Positions 34,565 through 47,290 are shown, counted from the stretch's first letter. The stretch: 64,000 bases of DNA from Rhyzopertha dominica (GCA_025024175.1 QCXZ01000041.1:5885786-5949785), one strand, 5' to 3'. Notes: generated by a model not told the origin, from the letters alone. Numbers and translations are program-made.

Positions 34565-36215
34565 ATTATTATGGAACACCAAATCCTCGTCACATCAAAA
34601 ACGTTTACTCACAGTACAGTATTCACAGTAAACGTTCTGGGGAGTCGTAACATAAGACCACATTCTTCTTTGAGGGTTAGGCAGAAAATACTCAGATTTA
34701 AATTTTTACAGGATTGCTAAATAGCAACGGTAACACAACGTACGTATATGGTTACAGCCAGACGGTGCTTAGTACCATGGTACAATATAAGTTCGAAATC
34801 ACTTGGAGGTAAGGCTTCAAAACTGGTGAATTAGAGGAGGGAAGCGTTGCCCCACTAGATCTCCGGATCTAACAAACTTGACTTTTTCTTTTGGCGACAG
34901 TAAAAATAACATTTATAACACTCCACGGAATACAGTGCAGAACATACAAGAACGACCAATTGCATTTGTTTATGGATATTACAGTAGTAATGGATTTTTA
35001 AAGATATTAAGCTCAATTTTATAATTAACTTTATGTAATAATATGTCTAAAAAATACTTGGTTTTTATTTTCAATTTCTCAATTGAATATTAGATTTACT
35101 GCCGTTGATGTCGTTAACAAAAATTATTATTCTTTGCATTTGCCTGTCAAAACACCCATAATATCTTCTACACGTTTAGTAGAACAATGTGCTATTTTGC
35201 AAATAATTAAATGGCGACAATGTCATTGCATTTGTGTATGTAATCCAAGATAAGAGATAAAGGACTGTCCATTGGTAGAGATTCTTGGTGAAATTAGTGT
35301 TATTGTACTTAAAAAAGTCCAAAAACTACAAATCATGCAACTATTGGTGAATGCGCCGGATTTATAACATACATGGAGTTGAATTTTTAATCGCCTATGC
35401 ACACTTAATAACAAGTAGGTATGAGATAATGTTAAGTTTATAATATTTTTGTCTGTGTAATACTTTTAATTTGGATTATGAACACCCACTGTGTTTTTTC
35501 TTAGACATTTGAATAAATATGTGTTAGTTTATTGCATGTCTTGTCGTTGTACCTTCACATGCTTTCGAAAACAAGGAGCAAGATCCTCCGACTCCAAGGA
35601 ACGGATTTTAACGCACCCCGCCTTTACAGCGCACCAATTTTCTAACTTAATCACGTTTAGAACCCATTATCTATGGCAACCCCTGATTCCCTCAGTCTTT
35701 GGAGGAAATTGCGTTAATATTGTTAAACAGTTTGTTTGCAGATTGAACGCATCAAGTAATTACTCTTAGTCCTTTGTCAAAATTCGCGATCTGGAACTCG
35801 GAAAAGTCGGTGTTTGCTAAGTGGTTCTCCCATCTCTCAGCCCTCGACTCCACAGCAGCACTGGGGGCCACTTAGCAAATGATTTGCGATGCAGTCTGAA
35901 CACCGAAACGCATATACATAACACCGGCCAACTTGAATTTCCATTTGCAGCAAATTCTTAGTTATAAATTGCCACTACAAAATGCCCGCTGTGATAACGT
36001 CTGTGGCTGAATTTATGCCCACCAGTTGACTTATGCAGTCCTCCAAGTAATATTTAAAAGCAATAATAGCTTGCGGTCTAAGCGTTTACTGGAGGGTAAT
36101 TAAGTTTCTAGCCATTTTAGATAGAGTAAGAAATTTCAATTGTACCGTGTTGGCCTGACTNGCACGGTTTTTAGCGTATCTTTATATAGACAACACGAAG
36201 TATTCGATTGAAATG
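34565..36215. other. No gene recognised
   Basis: AT-rich apart from 35570-35930, which holds the 12-bp hairpin. Confidence 0.4.
35813..35879. repeat. 12-bp perfect inverted repeat with 43-nt loop
   Basis: TTTGCTAAGTGG (35813-35824) pairs with CCACTTAGCAAA (35868-35879). No run of T follows and no gene is adjacent. Function unknown. Confidence 0.5.
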
Positions 36216-36219
36216 TGAA

Positions 36220-37800
36220 ACTACTTCTGTATAATGTGACAAGTACTTTAGACAATTTTTTTTCAAAGATGATGCCACCTTCTCNGAACATTTCAATGTG
36301 AACCTATTAGCGCGGGATAATGTTTCAGTAGATCATTTTAATAGCCTATTGGAAGGTTACAATTTGATCCAGGTGGTTGACTGTGCAACCAGAATTGCAC
36401 AGTCTCTTCTTGATGTACTTTCTGTTAGTGATAAAGGTTTAATTGAAAAATGCTCTGTATTGGACTCACAAGATATGTGGGATCATTGTATTGTGTTTGC
36501 GAGAATAGCTGTGGTTAAGGAGTCTAAATTTGTAGCATTCAGAGATTTCAAGTGTTTTTGTGAAAAATCCTTTTTTTGAGGACTTGCATGTTGCAAATTG
36601 GGACTACATATATTATTCACAGACTGTACACGAAATGGTAGTTTACAAAAGTTTCAATATTCGCGCACTCTTTGACAAGCCAGTAAGGAAAAGAAAGCAT
36701 ACATAGATTTGAAAATGAGAAATAATGATAGTAAACCCTTATGGAAACGCATTGCGTTCTGTTGGAATTATTACTAGAGACAATCTTCCTGCTGCATTGC
36801 ATTCTGAAATTAGTGATCCTAATGTGATTAACAGGCATTTTACTGACTTGCCAGTACCATCTCCAACAGGGGCCCAACTCATTTACTCAATAACTCAATC
36901 AATAAAGTGAGTGCACCTTTCGTAAATTCAGCTACCACACTGTCGAGGTTCGAGATGTATTAAAAATTATTAATTCTATTTAAAAGTAACGCGGTGGGTA
37001 TGGATCGCATATCACTTAATGTTATAAAACTAGTAGCACAGCTATTATCAAATCATTTAACTTTTATTTTTAATGCATATATTTTACACTCACGATTTCC
37101 TGCTCTGACTTCTTTTGCTCGAAGTTTTGAATCCCGTTAAACTCAAGCAACTATTCTCCGGAATAAGCTAGCGGAGCACATTTTTGTCAAAAATATAATT
37201 CCTGAATGCCAGTCAGGCTCTACACCTCACCACAGTCCGACCACGGCTTTAATTGATATAACTACTACATGATTTCTATAAATGATTCATGCACCCAGGG
37301 CGCTAATGGAAATTATCGATTAAATCAATTTGCCGTCTCTCAGGAAAGTGATTTTTGAATTATTTGATATATTTTAGTATGAGAAAACGCCCGGGAGAGT
37401 GTATTTTCAATAAAATTCTGTAGTGATGATCAAGTGTAAGATTGCAGAAAGCTCACATTTCGGATCTGTGGTGTGACATTGATCTGCAACCTTCAGTTCG
37501 CCGTGCATATTGTAGCTTGACAGCAGTTACAAAAAGGCGGCATAAAATCAACGCCGCTCATGTTGCATGAATCATTTATAGACGCTCTGTAGTATTTTTA
37601 AATCTTAAGAGGAGATAAAACACACATGCTTGATTATTCTTAACTACAGTAGAGCGTTCGACACCCTTGATAAAGTTTTGAATTTTTTGGCTGATCGGAG
37701 CCACCCTGTGTTTGTTGGTGATGAAATGTCCTGCCAATTCGAGTATCACATGGAATTCATCAAGGTTCACTTTTGGGACCGCTGTTGTTTTCTTTACACA
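36220..37800 (+). pseudogene. CR1/Jockey-type retrotransposon relic A (endonuclease to early RT), broken by a MITE
   Basis: VNLLARDNVSVDHFNSLLEGYNL and DCATRI, then VFARIAVV and FVAFRDFKCF, belong to the end of the endonuclease domain. FFEDLHVANWDYIYYSQ, IRALFDKPVRKRK, LPAALHSEISDPNVINRHF, SNAVGMDRISLNVIK and KNIIPECQSGS are typical CR1 linker and RT block 0 phrases. After the MITE (37266-37591) the reading resumes with LNYSRAFDTLDKVL. It has decayed frames throughout. A second RT begins at about 37838. Confidence 0.7.
37266..37591. mobile_element. MITE family A, copy 2 (uninterrupted, 326 bp)
   Basis: Terminal inverted repeats containing CTATAAATGATTCATGCA; aligns along its length in reverse with copy 1 at 5041-6073. 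It lies inside RT relic A between blocks 0 and 1, so it inserted after that element. Confidence 0.78.
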
Positions 37801-37837
37801 TTTCTGATTTTTCACATCACTTGAGTAACTGTAGCTC

Positions 37838-39335
37838 GCTTTAATACGACCTTTGCCTAAAACTGATGAAATTAAATCTGTATCCGATTTGAGACGAATC
37901 AGCATCTTGCCTGTGTTGTCCAAGGTATGTGAAAAGTTTCTTCATAAACAAATATATGATTATGTTTCTGAAGCTAAAATTATATCCGAAAACCAGTCAG
38001 GTTTTCGTACCCATCCCAGTACAACAACTGCGTTAACTAATTTGGTGGACGAGTGCATTGGATCCCTCGATACTGGCAGGGCAAGTCTTTTGGTCTCACT
38101 GGATTTTTCGAAAGCTTTTGATACACTGGATCATGTGTTGCTTTATAGTAAATTGACTTACTACGGTTTCGATGAGGTTTCTGTTAATTTCTTCCGATCT
38201 TATTTGCTCAATAGGTGCCAGCGAGTCTTGCTGGGTGGCGAAATGTCTGATGTCGGCAGAGTGACTTCGAGAGTCCCTCAAGGATCTATCCTGGGACCAA
38301 TTCTGTTTTTAATTTACACCGCTGATTTACTCTCGAAGCCCATATTTTCAACTTGCGTGGCATACGCTGACGATACTTACCTTTTACACCATTTCAACCC
38401 ACAGAACATAGAGAGGGCATGCTTAGAAATGAATGAGTTCTAGTAACATTAACTTAAAGCTGAACAGCAATAAGTGTTCTGTAGTATACTTCGCGTCGAA
38501 ATCGTCACAGAAATGTTTTGTGAAGGATGATATTAATGTACATTTGGACCATAATCAACTGCCTGTATATGAAAGGATCAAAAGTCTTGGCTTAAGTATA
38601 GATAATGACCTTCGTTTTAAAAATCACGTGTCTTCTGTTATTAAAAAATGTTATATTGCTTTAAAGCTCTTGTACTCTAATCATCTTATTCTCAACTTTA
38701 AACATAAAAAAAAATTATGCGAATCTCTGATAATCCCTCACTTACTTTATTGTTTTACGGTATATTTTTCCTGTCTTGATGCCGTTAACAAATACAGGCT
38801 TCAGAAGGTGCAGAATAACTGCTGCAGATTCATATTTGGACTAAAAAAGTATGCTCGCATCAGTAAGTACATACAGCAACTTAAATGGTTAAAAATTGAT
38901 CAACTTTTTCATTACCACCTTGCAACTTTCTTGTTTCGTGTCTTTCGATCCTCTTCGCCAAAATACTTGCTTGATAAATTCATAGTCGTGCAAGCTTGCA
39001 TTGCACTGATTTATCCATGTCCACCATTTATCAATGCCTAGCTTCCGAACCTCCTTATACAGGCGGTCTTTTACTTGTAATGCTATAAAAATGTTATAAT
39101 GAACACTTTGATTTGTTTACTAAAATATGCTGTGCAGAAAGTTTCAAAAAACAAATGATGTGTAGGTTAAGTCATTAGCTTGTAATTATAGTCAAAGCAT
39201 GGTACTGTAGTTGTTTATGTTTTTAGTTTGTTTATTTCTCATATTGAACTAAGTTTATATTTTATTTTGGGTTGAGTGGAATAGCTACGCTAGACTTCGC
39301 CCAATAGTATGTTTAAATAATTAATTATTATTACC
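37838..39335 (+). pseudogene. CR1/Jockey-type retrotransposon relic B, RT nearly intact with one frameshift
   Basis: The first frame (37853-38443) holds SDLRRISILPVLSKVCEKFL, NQSGFRTHPSTTTAL, LDFSKAFDTLDHVLL, RVPQGSILGPILF and the catalytic YADDTYLL. A frameshift near 38435-38443 leads into a second frame to 39041. That frame has LKLNSNKCSVVYFASK, SLGLSIDNDLRFKNHV, ALKLLY, LIIPHLLYC and RLQKVQNNCCRFIFG. All RT blocks from 0 on, thumb included, are legible. The 5' part (endonuclease) is missing. The 3' region ends with AATTATTATTA near 39335. It abuts relic A in the same orientation. Confidence 0.82.
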
Positions 39336-39359
39336 CTTATCGCTGAACTGACTTGCAAA

Positions 39360-39515
39360 TACTTACGGAACTTTCTTATGCCCATGTACTTAATCTCAAC
39401 GCCGGCAAATCGGTGGCCATGCTTTTCGGCAGCAAACAATCCCGTAAACAGCACTTACTATGCTTGACACAAAATTATAACCTGCAAAAGTTCCAAAATA
39501 TGTAAGCACATAGTG
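39360..39515 (+). pseudogene. Short reverse-transcriptase thumb relic
   Basis: YAHVLNLNAGKSVAMLFGSKQ resembles the LN..KS.AM.FG phrase after the RT catalytic block. It then reads RKQHLLCLTQNYNLQ and stops. A fragment of a further non-LTR copy. Confidence 0.4.
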
Positions 39516-39519
39516 AACT

Positions 39520-41335
39520 TTGATGTATATGTATATCTATATGCCGCCTTGACCTCGATTCTGAAGATATCGAGTTCGTTGCGGACGATCTCAAATTTTG
39601 GTAGAGAGATTGCCCTGCGGGCATGCGCTCTTTTTTGCTAGGGTTAATTAGCGGGCCGGTGTAATTTTAGCCGCCTCTTGTTTTAGTCCCATATAATGTT
39701 TCGCAGCCACTGAACCAACGAGTCACGGTTCAGCCAACAGCGCATTATGGCACTGATGAAACCGATGCACTCTGGCGCTTTCGTGCGGCACCGTGACTGC
39801 TACAGGGCTCTCAAAAAAGCTCGGCATAGACAATTCGGAATACCGCTTTTGGCAGTCTACATATATAAACAGCAGTAGCAGCTTTGAAAATGGTAATTTA
39901 TATGAATTTTTATAATACATTGTTACGAATTTTTAATTATGTTTCCTACCTTTATTGTAAAACACAAAATTTATGAAGAAAACAACACAAGAAAGTGTAT
40001 AAATATTTGTATATAAAGTAAATATTACGGTAAAGTACTGTACATAAACACTGTAAGCACATACAGTTGAGTTAAATCACACATATTCGTTAGAGAAAGT
40101 TTTTATTGCAATGTGTTTCAAGAGAAATGTTCAATATTTTGAGCTGTAGTGTATAAATGCTAAATAATTTGATTTTTCTATTAACACAAACAAACACTAA
40201 AGAAATATGTATATTGAATTCAGTAATCCAAAATCTGGGAACGCATTTTTTTATTTTTTTTAAGAGCTTTCTATTTATAGTCTTGGCTATATCATTAACA
40301 TCAATGAAGAACATAAAATCACATCCTTGTAAGAATCTGTCTTGTTTTGACTTATTCACTGATAATTTAAGACCTCCTATCCGAAGTCTTAAAACGTTTT
40401 GGAATATCTTTTGAAGTACTTGTCTATCTTCTGGAATACCCAAGTTCCATTTTGAAGTAGAATTTTGAAGTCACAGCAATGTACCATTTTTCTGTGTCAT
40501 TAATTTTTAATTTATTCCTCAATATTTGCACGTTACTATATTTCTTCCAAATTCCCTGACCTAGTGCTTTCAAAAGCAATTATTGTTTTATTCCCGAACT
40601 CTCAATATTTAGTTGAAATTTTTTTGTTCTGAAATAATACCTTCGTGTTTATTTTCTTTATTATTTGTAAGTACTTTCAAAGACCCTGCACTGCTGTCTA
40701 TTCTGATTTCGCTGATAAAATTATCAGTAGAACGTCCTCTTTTTTTTTTCGCATGTTAAGTTCAATGTCTTCAACAACCGACGATTTCGCGATCAGCTTG
40801 CTTTCTTGGCTAACTGCATCGAATTAACATAAGTTGTTCGGAAGTCAATTTAAATGTTATATTTAGAATAGACTTTTAACATAGAGGAAACTTATAATTT
40901 GGCAGTATGGCAGAAATGCTTTAGATGAAAAGAAAGTGATTACCCTCAAGTTGCAAAAAATCAGTCTTGTTGTTAGGATCATCACCTGTTCTACTGATCC
41001 ATCCTGAAAAAGCAATTTTGTTTGCGGCCTCGGGAACCATCAGTAAGTGATATACCATTCAAGTTTTTCTTGCTTTTTGAGTCATGATGAGATTTTCCTC
41101 CAGCAAATGTGCTCAGGCAAAGTGCTTACTTTAGTTGATGTTGTTTTAGTCTTGTTTTCTGGGCTACAAATACATAGACAATTTTTCTTCTTACTAAATG
41201 CAATTCTGGTCGCAGACCTAATTTTTTCCGTTTACAAATTGCACAATCGAACGTTAAAGAAAGTGAACGATTTCAAAAGCATATTAGTTAGTTAGTGCAT
41301 GCTGATTTTTCCCCTTTGATGTAGGAGAAGAGTTT
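39520..41335. other. No clear gene
   Basis: A minus frame at 40090-40443 (PEDRQVLQKIFQNVL...GGLKLSVNKSK) faintly recalls a Ty3/gypsy RT phrase, but nothing around it confirms this. Confidence 0.35.
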
Positions 41336-41337
41336 CT

Positions 41338-41580
41338 TCACCATTTTGCAAGAAATAAACGAGAAATATTATTTTTCTGTTCGATGAAATATTTTAGATG
41401 GTTTTCAGCTAATGAAATATTTTTCCATCCTCCGCGTCTTTTGATGGAAGTAATGTCAGCTTCACAATCTGCTAACAGAGTATCCCATGTTTCTCGAAAA
41501 GTATGCCCTGTGCATCTGGATTTGATTGCTTGATTGAACCAGCGGTCAAAAATCCTTTGTCTAATGTCATTCATTAGAGT
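41338..41580 (-). pseudogene. Crypton-like tyrosine recombinase, carboxyl end
   Basis: The minus frame reads CTGHTFRETWDTLLADCEA, DITSIKRRGGWKNISLAEN and HLKYFIEQK. TGHTFR...LLADSGADIT.LKRHGGWKS...AEGYI is the familiar end of insect Crypton-type recombinases, giving the HxxR and GGW motifs. The expected nucleophile Tyr in AEGY is His here (AENH), with a Tyr three residues later. The arm-binding and central domains are not seen upstream. Probably a dead fragment. Confidence 0.7.
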
Positions 41581-41996
41581 CCTTTCTTTTCTAGCCACTC
41601 TTAACAATTCCTTTATAGCCTTTTTTTCGTCTGTTGTTTCTTCAATACCGGCTGCGACTGTTTTTCTCGTTCCAGCGTCACTAACAACGATTGCCGGTGT
41701 TGCTAAAAATAATCTGAAATAAGTTTCAAATTTCAAATACTGAAGAATTGGTGCACACGATAATTATTTTCTTCAAGATCGGTAATATTTGACTTGGCTG
41801 CTTTTTGGAACACTAATAACTTATCCTCATCACTTGTCTCTGAATCACTGTCCTTTGGCATATTGTAATGAGTTAACAGTAAATATTCTTGTTGCGTTTC
41901 AATGTCTTCAGGGGTTTTGTTACTTGGGACAAACGAGACAAAATTCTGACTTAAGATCTTGGCATCTAACCCTTTTATAAATTGCAGAGCCTTCAC
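41580..41996 (-). CDS. Open frames upstream of the recombinase relic, unknown
   Basis: One frame (41996-41733) reads KALQFIKGLDAKILSQ and an acidic SDSETSDEDK. A second continues into the recombinase (GIEETTDEKKAIKELLRVARK). They overlap and may be one protein broken by a frameshift. I do not recognise the domain. It could be the amino part of the recombinase gene or a fused sequence. Confidence 0.3.
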
Positions 41997-42339
41997 CCAA
42001 ATTTGTCTGAGCCCTCTAGTAAGCTTGCCATATCAGTTTTCGCAATCTTCTCGAGGAAAATATATCCTGTAAGAGACGTTTTCCACAAATGATTTGAAAA
42101 TGTTAATTAAAACCGAGCTGAACTACAAAATTTCCAGCGTAATTTTGAATTTTCATTTTCACCGAAACACCCATCAGTCCAAAATACTGTATAGCAGTAT
42201 TCAGAACAGAAGAGTTTTAGTATTCAACAGTAAAAAAAAATATAATAGAAATTAACAGTTTTAATTTAACTAAAAGTTCCTGCGACAGCTCCAATAATGC
42301 AAAAATATTTGTCAACTGAAACTATCGCGAACTCTGCGC

Positions 42340-42640
42340 CCTCGCAAGCTAGGTTAATGCCACGACATCATAATTGCAAATTAGGCATGGAATATTCATA
42401 ACCAATTCGGTTATTTTTAAGTCCCAGGGCTTAAACGCGATCCCCTCCAGCCCCAAGGCGGAGGTTTTTCGCTACGAAATTAGGGCTAAAATAATCACTT
42501 GATTGGCACGGGTAGCTTACTAACTCGATGGAGAGTTAACTTGGTAAATGAGCACGGGCAAAAACGTAGTTAGCTGGCACGCCGCGGGACCCCGGCGTCC
42601 AGTAGCGTCGACGCTCTATTTCCTAGGGGGTCAGAAGAAC
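42340..42640. promoter_or_regulatory. CpG-rich patch
   Basis: GC blocks CCAAGGCGGAGG and GCCGCGGGACCCCGGCG are mixed with AATTAGG and GATTGGC. No gene recognised. Confidence 0.2.
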
Positions 42641-42644
42641 CAGC

Positions 42645-44440
42645 AGACTTGAATTAAGAGCTAAGGTCCATATTGCTTTGTTGTGGTGTTTTTTTTTACT
42701 TTATTATCCACAGTAATGCCAGCCTGCAAACAAAACACACTTCCCCGGATTATGTAGATGTAGAATTTTATTTTGTTGCAGATAATTGGGTATTATCACT
42801 TTTTTTTTGAAAATTACGTAAAATGAATCTTGAAGTGCATATATGTCGTACGCCCTGTTAAAAAAAAACAAAAAAATATTTGTAGGTAGAGAGTTTCAGA
42901 CTTTGTACATAGTTATAAAAGTAGTTCAGTCAGTACAGCTAACAAAATTTTTGTAACCGTTCCTCGAGATATGTCGAAATCGCAAAGTTTGTTTTTCTGT
43001 TGTGAAGATCATCTTAATTCTTACTGTAGGTTTTATTATTCTTTTTGGGGTTATAAGTGTTTACCATTGAGTTTCCATTTTGTTATAGCTTGAAGAGGAT
43101 ATGAAAAATTATATGCGTTTTAAGTTGATAAAGGGAAATGTTATAATAAAGAACGACGTTGTTCCATATATATTCGACTGTTAGCCAGACCGGAAACGAG
43201 CCGCAAGAGCCCCGAAAATAAATGGCAATTTATATTTATTCTGACCTCTAAAATAAATGTCAAGTTTAGGGTACATTTTTCATTCTTACATTTTTATGTT
43301 TGCAAACAGTACGTTTCCAACAACCCACTGTGATCAATTTATGAATGCTACGTTTATTTGATAAAAAGTTCACTTATGCTGTTGCTTTTGCTTTTACGCT
43401 CATCCCCGCCGCGTTGAACCGCTCGTCGCTGTACACAAATTCCATAACAATGAACATGCCTTCAGAAGTCATAACTCATAAGTATTTCATACTTTTCCTT
43501 GGCCTATTTTAATTCGCTTGTCACAAAATGAATGCACACAACAAACTAATAAATTGACGGGCTGAGGCAGACGCTTGACGCGCCATTTACAAGACATCTG
43601 ACGTCACGGCCAATATGTTCGCGCTTTGGCGGTCCCTTTAAACATTCACATTTTTAATATTAAAAATACACCTTACGATCCATTTTTTCGAATTTATAAG
43701 CTGTTGTGGATTAGATGCTACCTATTAATATGCAATTTAATAAAATATAAATACATGGCAAGTACCCAATTGTGTCTCAGAGTATCCGTCGGATGCGCCA
43801 CTGTAGTAGTGACGACAAATTCAGTGGAGGACAAGTTGAATTCTTTATACAGTGGATAATGAAGCAATGCATTTTAATGAAATGTAAGATTCCGAATAGA
43901 AACTCTTTTCCCTGGAGATAAAAATGAATTTGTGGCTAAAGGTTCTGATGAATTCAATACTAGGTCCTAATAAGTCTAGGATGCTTACATCTTGAAAGGA
44001 TAAGAGGGTTGTTATATTTGCATTCAGTATTCTTTAATTGGAATATCTATTCAATCTTTGAGTATGCGGAAGAATAAATTGAGAATAAAATAACAAAGCC
44101 ATACTAGAAGTGAACGGTTAATAAGGTAGGCAAACAGTCCTTGGTTTGCATTTAAGCAATCTTTACAAGAGAGCATAAAATCGTACAAGCACATTTCTGC
44201 ATCATCTGACAGACAAATGCATACATTATATTGAAGATATAACATTTCTGGGACAATAAACAGCTCTACTTTTTGTTTTTATATGCAAAATTAGGAGATA
44301 GCAGTATTAGGTTATTAGAAAACACACTGTATACAATTCAACGTATGTATCAAAACAGTATTCCTTTATATCTTACTTTTTATTTTTTAAAGGTTTTTTC
44401 ATGCAGTACTTTACATTCCCGTAAATATACTGCAGCTCTT
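42645..44440. other. No gene recognised
   Basis: AT-rich. A small CG patch at 43370-43650 lies between chance frames. Confidence 0.4.
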
Positions 44441-44442
44441 TA

Positions 44443-44570
44443 TACGGGGTTTTTATAAATGATATACATGCAACGCAGGCGGCGTTGATTTCTGAATTCT
44501 TTGTTCCGCCTTTTTGTGTTGCCAAGCTACAATAAGCACAATATACTGCACTGAAGGGTGCGGATCAAGT
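44443..44570. mobile_element. MITE family A, copy 3 (one end only)
   Basis: TACGGGGTTTTTATAAATGAT, GCAACGCAGGCGGCGTTGAT, CCGCCTTTTTGTG and CTACAATA.GCAC follow copy 1 from 5041. No second terminus is found. Confidence 0.65.
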
Positions 44571-44574
44571 TATA

Positions 44575-45355
44575 ACCATGAAATTAATGGCTTTGTAACC
44601 ACCACAATTTAGCAATTTCTAAGTTAGAAAACTTTTCCATAGAATATCCCGTAGTGTAGTTAACGTCACTGCCACTAGTATAGATCCTAACTAACAACTA
44701 ATAACGATTAACGATTATAAAAAAAACACTTTATATGAAATAATTTTTTCTAAAGCTTATAAAACTAAATATGGTTAAATTAAATTTCCAAAAAATTTCG
44801 TTTACAAACTCTCCGTTTTTCTAGAACTTCCGTTACTGAGGTGTCGGCTCTTTTAAGAACAGCATTTATGCTTACGTGATGAATTCACAAGCTTTTGAAA
44901 TGCTATATCGTATATTCCCAAAATAACAAAATATTTTGGAGGATAAACACAAAGTGAAGCCAATATTTTGCTTAGAACTTGTAACTCATAATTTTGGCTT
45001 AAGACTTTGCTTCAAAGTTTTATATTATTTTTATGTTTGATGCACAAAACCTATATTTGAACTATATCTTCATTTAGAAATACTCAAATACATTTCTGAA
45101 ATCGTTAAAAGGGGGTATGGTGGCTTATGGTTTTTTAATGAAACATCTAAACAAAAGTTGCTTTCAAAAATTGTTGTGACGCACGTATTCATATCATTAT
45201 GTGAATGTATACAATCGTTAGCCTAAAGAGCGATGGAGAAAATTTTTTGAAAAGCACTAAGCCTAAGAGTAAGTAGAAATTATTTACATTTGTTAGAAAA
45301 AATTTACATAGTGCACAATAAAATTTATACACGGTATAAATTATGTTCATTACAG
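44575..45355. other. No gene recognised
   Basis: AT-rich 3' flank of the transposase relic. No terminal inverted repeat found. Confidence 0.4.
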
Positions 45356-45359
45356 CTTG

Positions 45360-46320
45360 TTAATAAGCACAAACAAAAAAATACTCACTATCACGTTCAC
45401 TGCTAATATCACGATTAACATCTATTATTAATTCTTGTACATGATTCGCTCTGTACCGATTTTCAGTGTCCAGTACATGCCGCACTGAATTTCTCCATGC
45501 ATCGAAACTTGTTATTTCAGCTTCGTGTCTAATTTTTAGCAGCATTTCATTGCTAAATTTTCTACCGGTGTTCCCTCGTCGAATTCTTTGTTTCAACTGT
45601 CCCCATATCATTTCAATGGGGTCGAAAATGCAATGATATCGGGGTAATCGTAGAATATTGTGTCCACATTGAGAAGCGAGAATGTCAATATTAAATTTCT
45701 TCGAAAATTTTTTGTGCCCAGCAATTCCAACAATTGATTTTTTGTGTAGTTATCTGCGAAATATAAATCTTATTTTCTTAAAAACTCTTGAATGGTTGCC
45801 TTATTAGTTGTTGTATTTGGAATTTTATCCTGTTGCACTGAATGGTAACTAGGGTTGTCCATTACTATGACGCTGTTTGGTGGCAATTTGGACAATAAAA
45901 CGTTTTTGAACCAATTTTCAAACATTTCCGCATTCATATCAGAATGATAATCGGCGATTGCTTCTTCTAAGTTTTTACATCCAAGATACAGGGCTCCAGG
46001 AACGAAACCATTTTCACCTCCTGCGTGTAGAATCATTATTCATTTTCCTTTTGACGCCGGAATATTGACGTTGCACTTCCCTGAGTCATCAACCCATCCT
46101 TTTTTTTATTGTATCATGGGTATCGTACCATGTTTCGTCGAGGAAAAACACCGGACGATTTTCCTGCCTATACATTTTTATAGATTTTAAATAATCGTAT
46201 CTCCACTTACTTATTACCTGGCTTTCCATCAAGCATTGCTTCTTCTCCACCTTTTTCATTGAAAAGCAATGGTTTTAACATACTTTTGCGGAGTATGCAG
46301 TCGATTAAGCACTCAGGTAT
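45360..46320 (-). pseudogene. Tc1/mariner-superfamily (DDE_3-type) transposase relic
   Basis: Minus-strand order: LLFNEKGGEEAMLDG, KWRYDYLKSIKMYRQ, FLDETWYDTHDT (first Asp, 46139-46137), WVDDSGKCNVNIPASKGK, GENGFVPGALYLGCKN, VIVMDNPSYHS (second Asp, 45859-45857), VLRLPRYHC-like ILRLPRYHC, and DPIEMIWGQLKQRIRR (Glu, 45614-45612). The triad is intact but the frame is broken by stops and at least two shifts. The gap between the second Asp and Glu is about 80 codons, longer than DD34-41E of classic Tc1/mariner. This is typical of a widespread insect DDE_3 group. Confidence 0.78.
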
Positions 46321-46969
46321 ATGCCGCCACAGATCCTAGTGATAAGAATGAACATATTTAATTGCTTCGGAGGTACTCAGTTGCCCCACGCTTTAAAATC
46401 AGCAATAATCTGTTTGACCAGTTGCCATACGAAATGTATTTGTCACTAACGCCTCTTAATAAGTGGCTAAATGTAAGCATATATGTAGGTATGATTGAAT
46501 AAGTAAAAAATATTGCACTTGGTACGCTTACATGCTGTAAAACTTTAATATGTAAGTGAACACATATTCTTTCAATACCGTTTATAGTAGGAGTAGAATA
46601 ATTCCGATTTCTTCTTATTTTCAAAAAAAAATATACAGGTAGAAACTACGTTTATGACCCTCCGGATTAAAAGAAATACAGGGCAGAGGACGATTGCACA
46701 CCGCGATCAAAAATTAGAAAGTATGGGCTGCCGCATTGAAATTGGAGTGTTTACCATTCATGGTTATAAAAATAGATACTACTCATTAAATTACATACTC
46801 AATTCTTAAGTTCGACTCCCACAAAACCTGAGTAGAAACCAGCTGCGATGGCATATTTATAAAAGAGCAATTAGTGTTTCGTCTATTTGCACAAAGATCG
46901 TTACCTCATTTTCTAGCTTAATCATCTGTCTATGTAAATTTGTACAGCTCCACTCGATTACGTTAGACA

Positions 46970-47290
46970 TCAGACCAAAAACACGGATCTTCGGGGATCT
47001 CTCTGCTCGCTGTCGTTAACCGCGGCAATTCCCTTTGTTAAACGGGCGACCGTAATGTTAAGCGCTCTCTCCCTGAAGTTCATGGTAATTCACGACACGN
47101 ACCTCGAGCCAGCTAGAAAACGCATCGAGTTTATGCCTCCCAGAAGACGACGGAGGGCGGAAGCGTTCGAACGGAATAAATCAGCCGGATGATTCCATTA
47201 CCCTTTCAATCTTGAGGATTTACGTCCGGCCATGGCGGCTTAATCCGGTTGAACAAAGGAGCGCCCTAAGAATTACCTGGATCGCTGATT
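46970..47290. promoter_or_regulatory. CpG-rich patch with GCCATGGCGGC
   Basis: It contains GGCCATGGCGGCTTAATCC (Pho/YY1-like GCCAT and a bicoid-like TAATCC) and several CG clusters. No coding pattern. Confidence 0.22.

Noticed and set aside
40090..40443. Ty3/gypsy RT fragment on the minus strand
   Set aside because: Only a vague phrase resembles the RT; no catalytic block, protease, integrase or LTR nearby.
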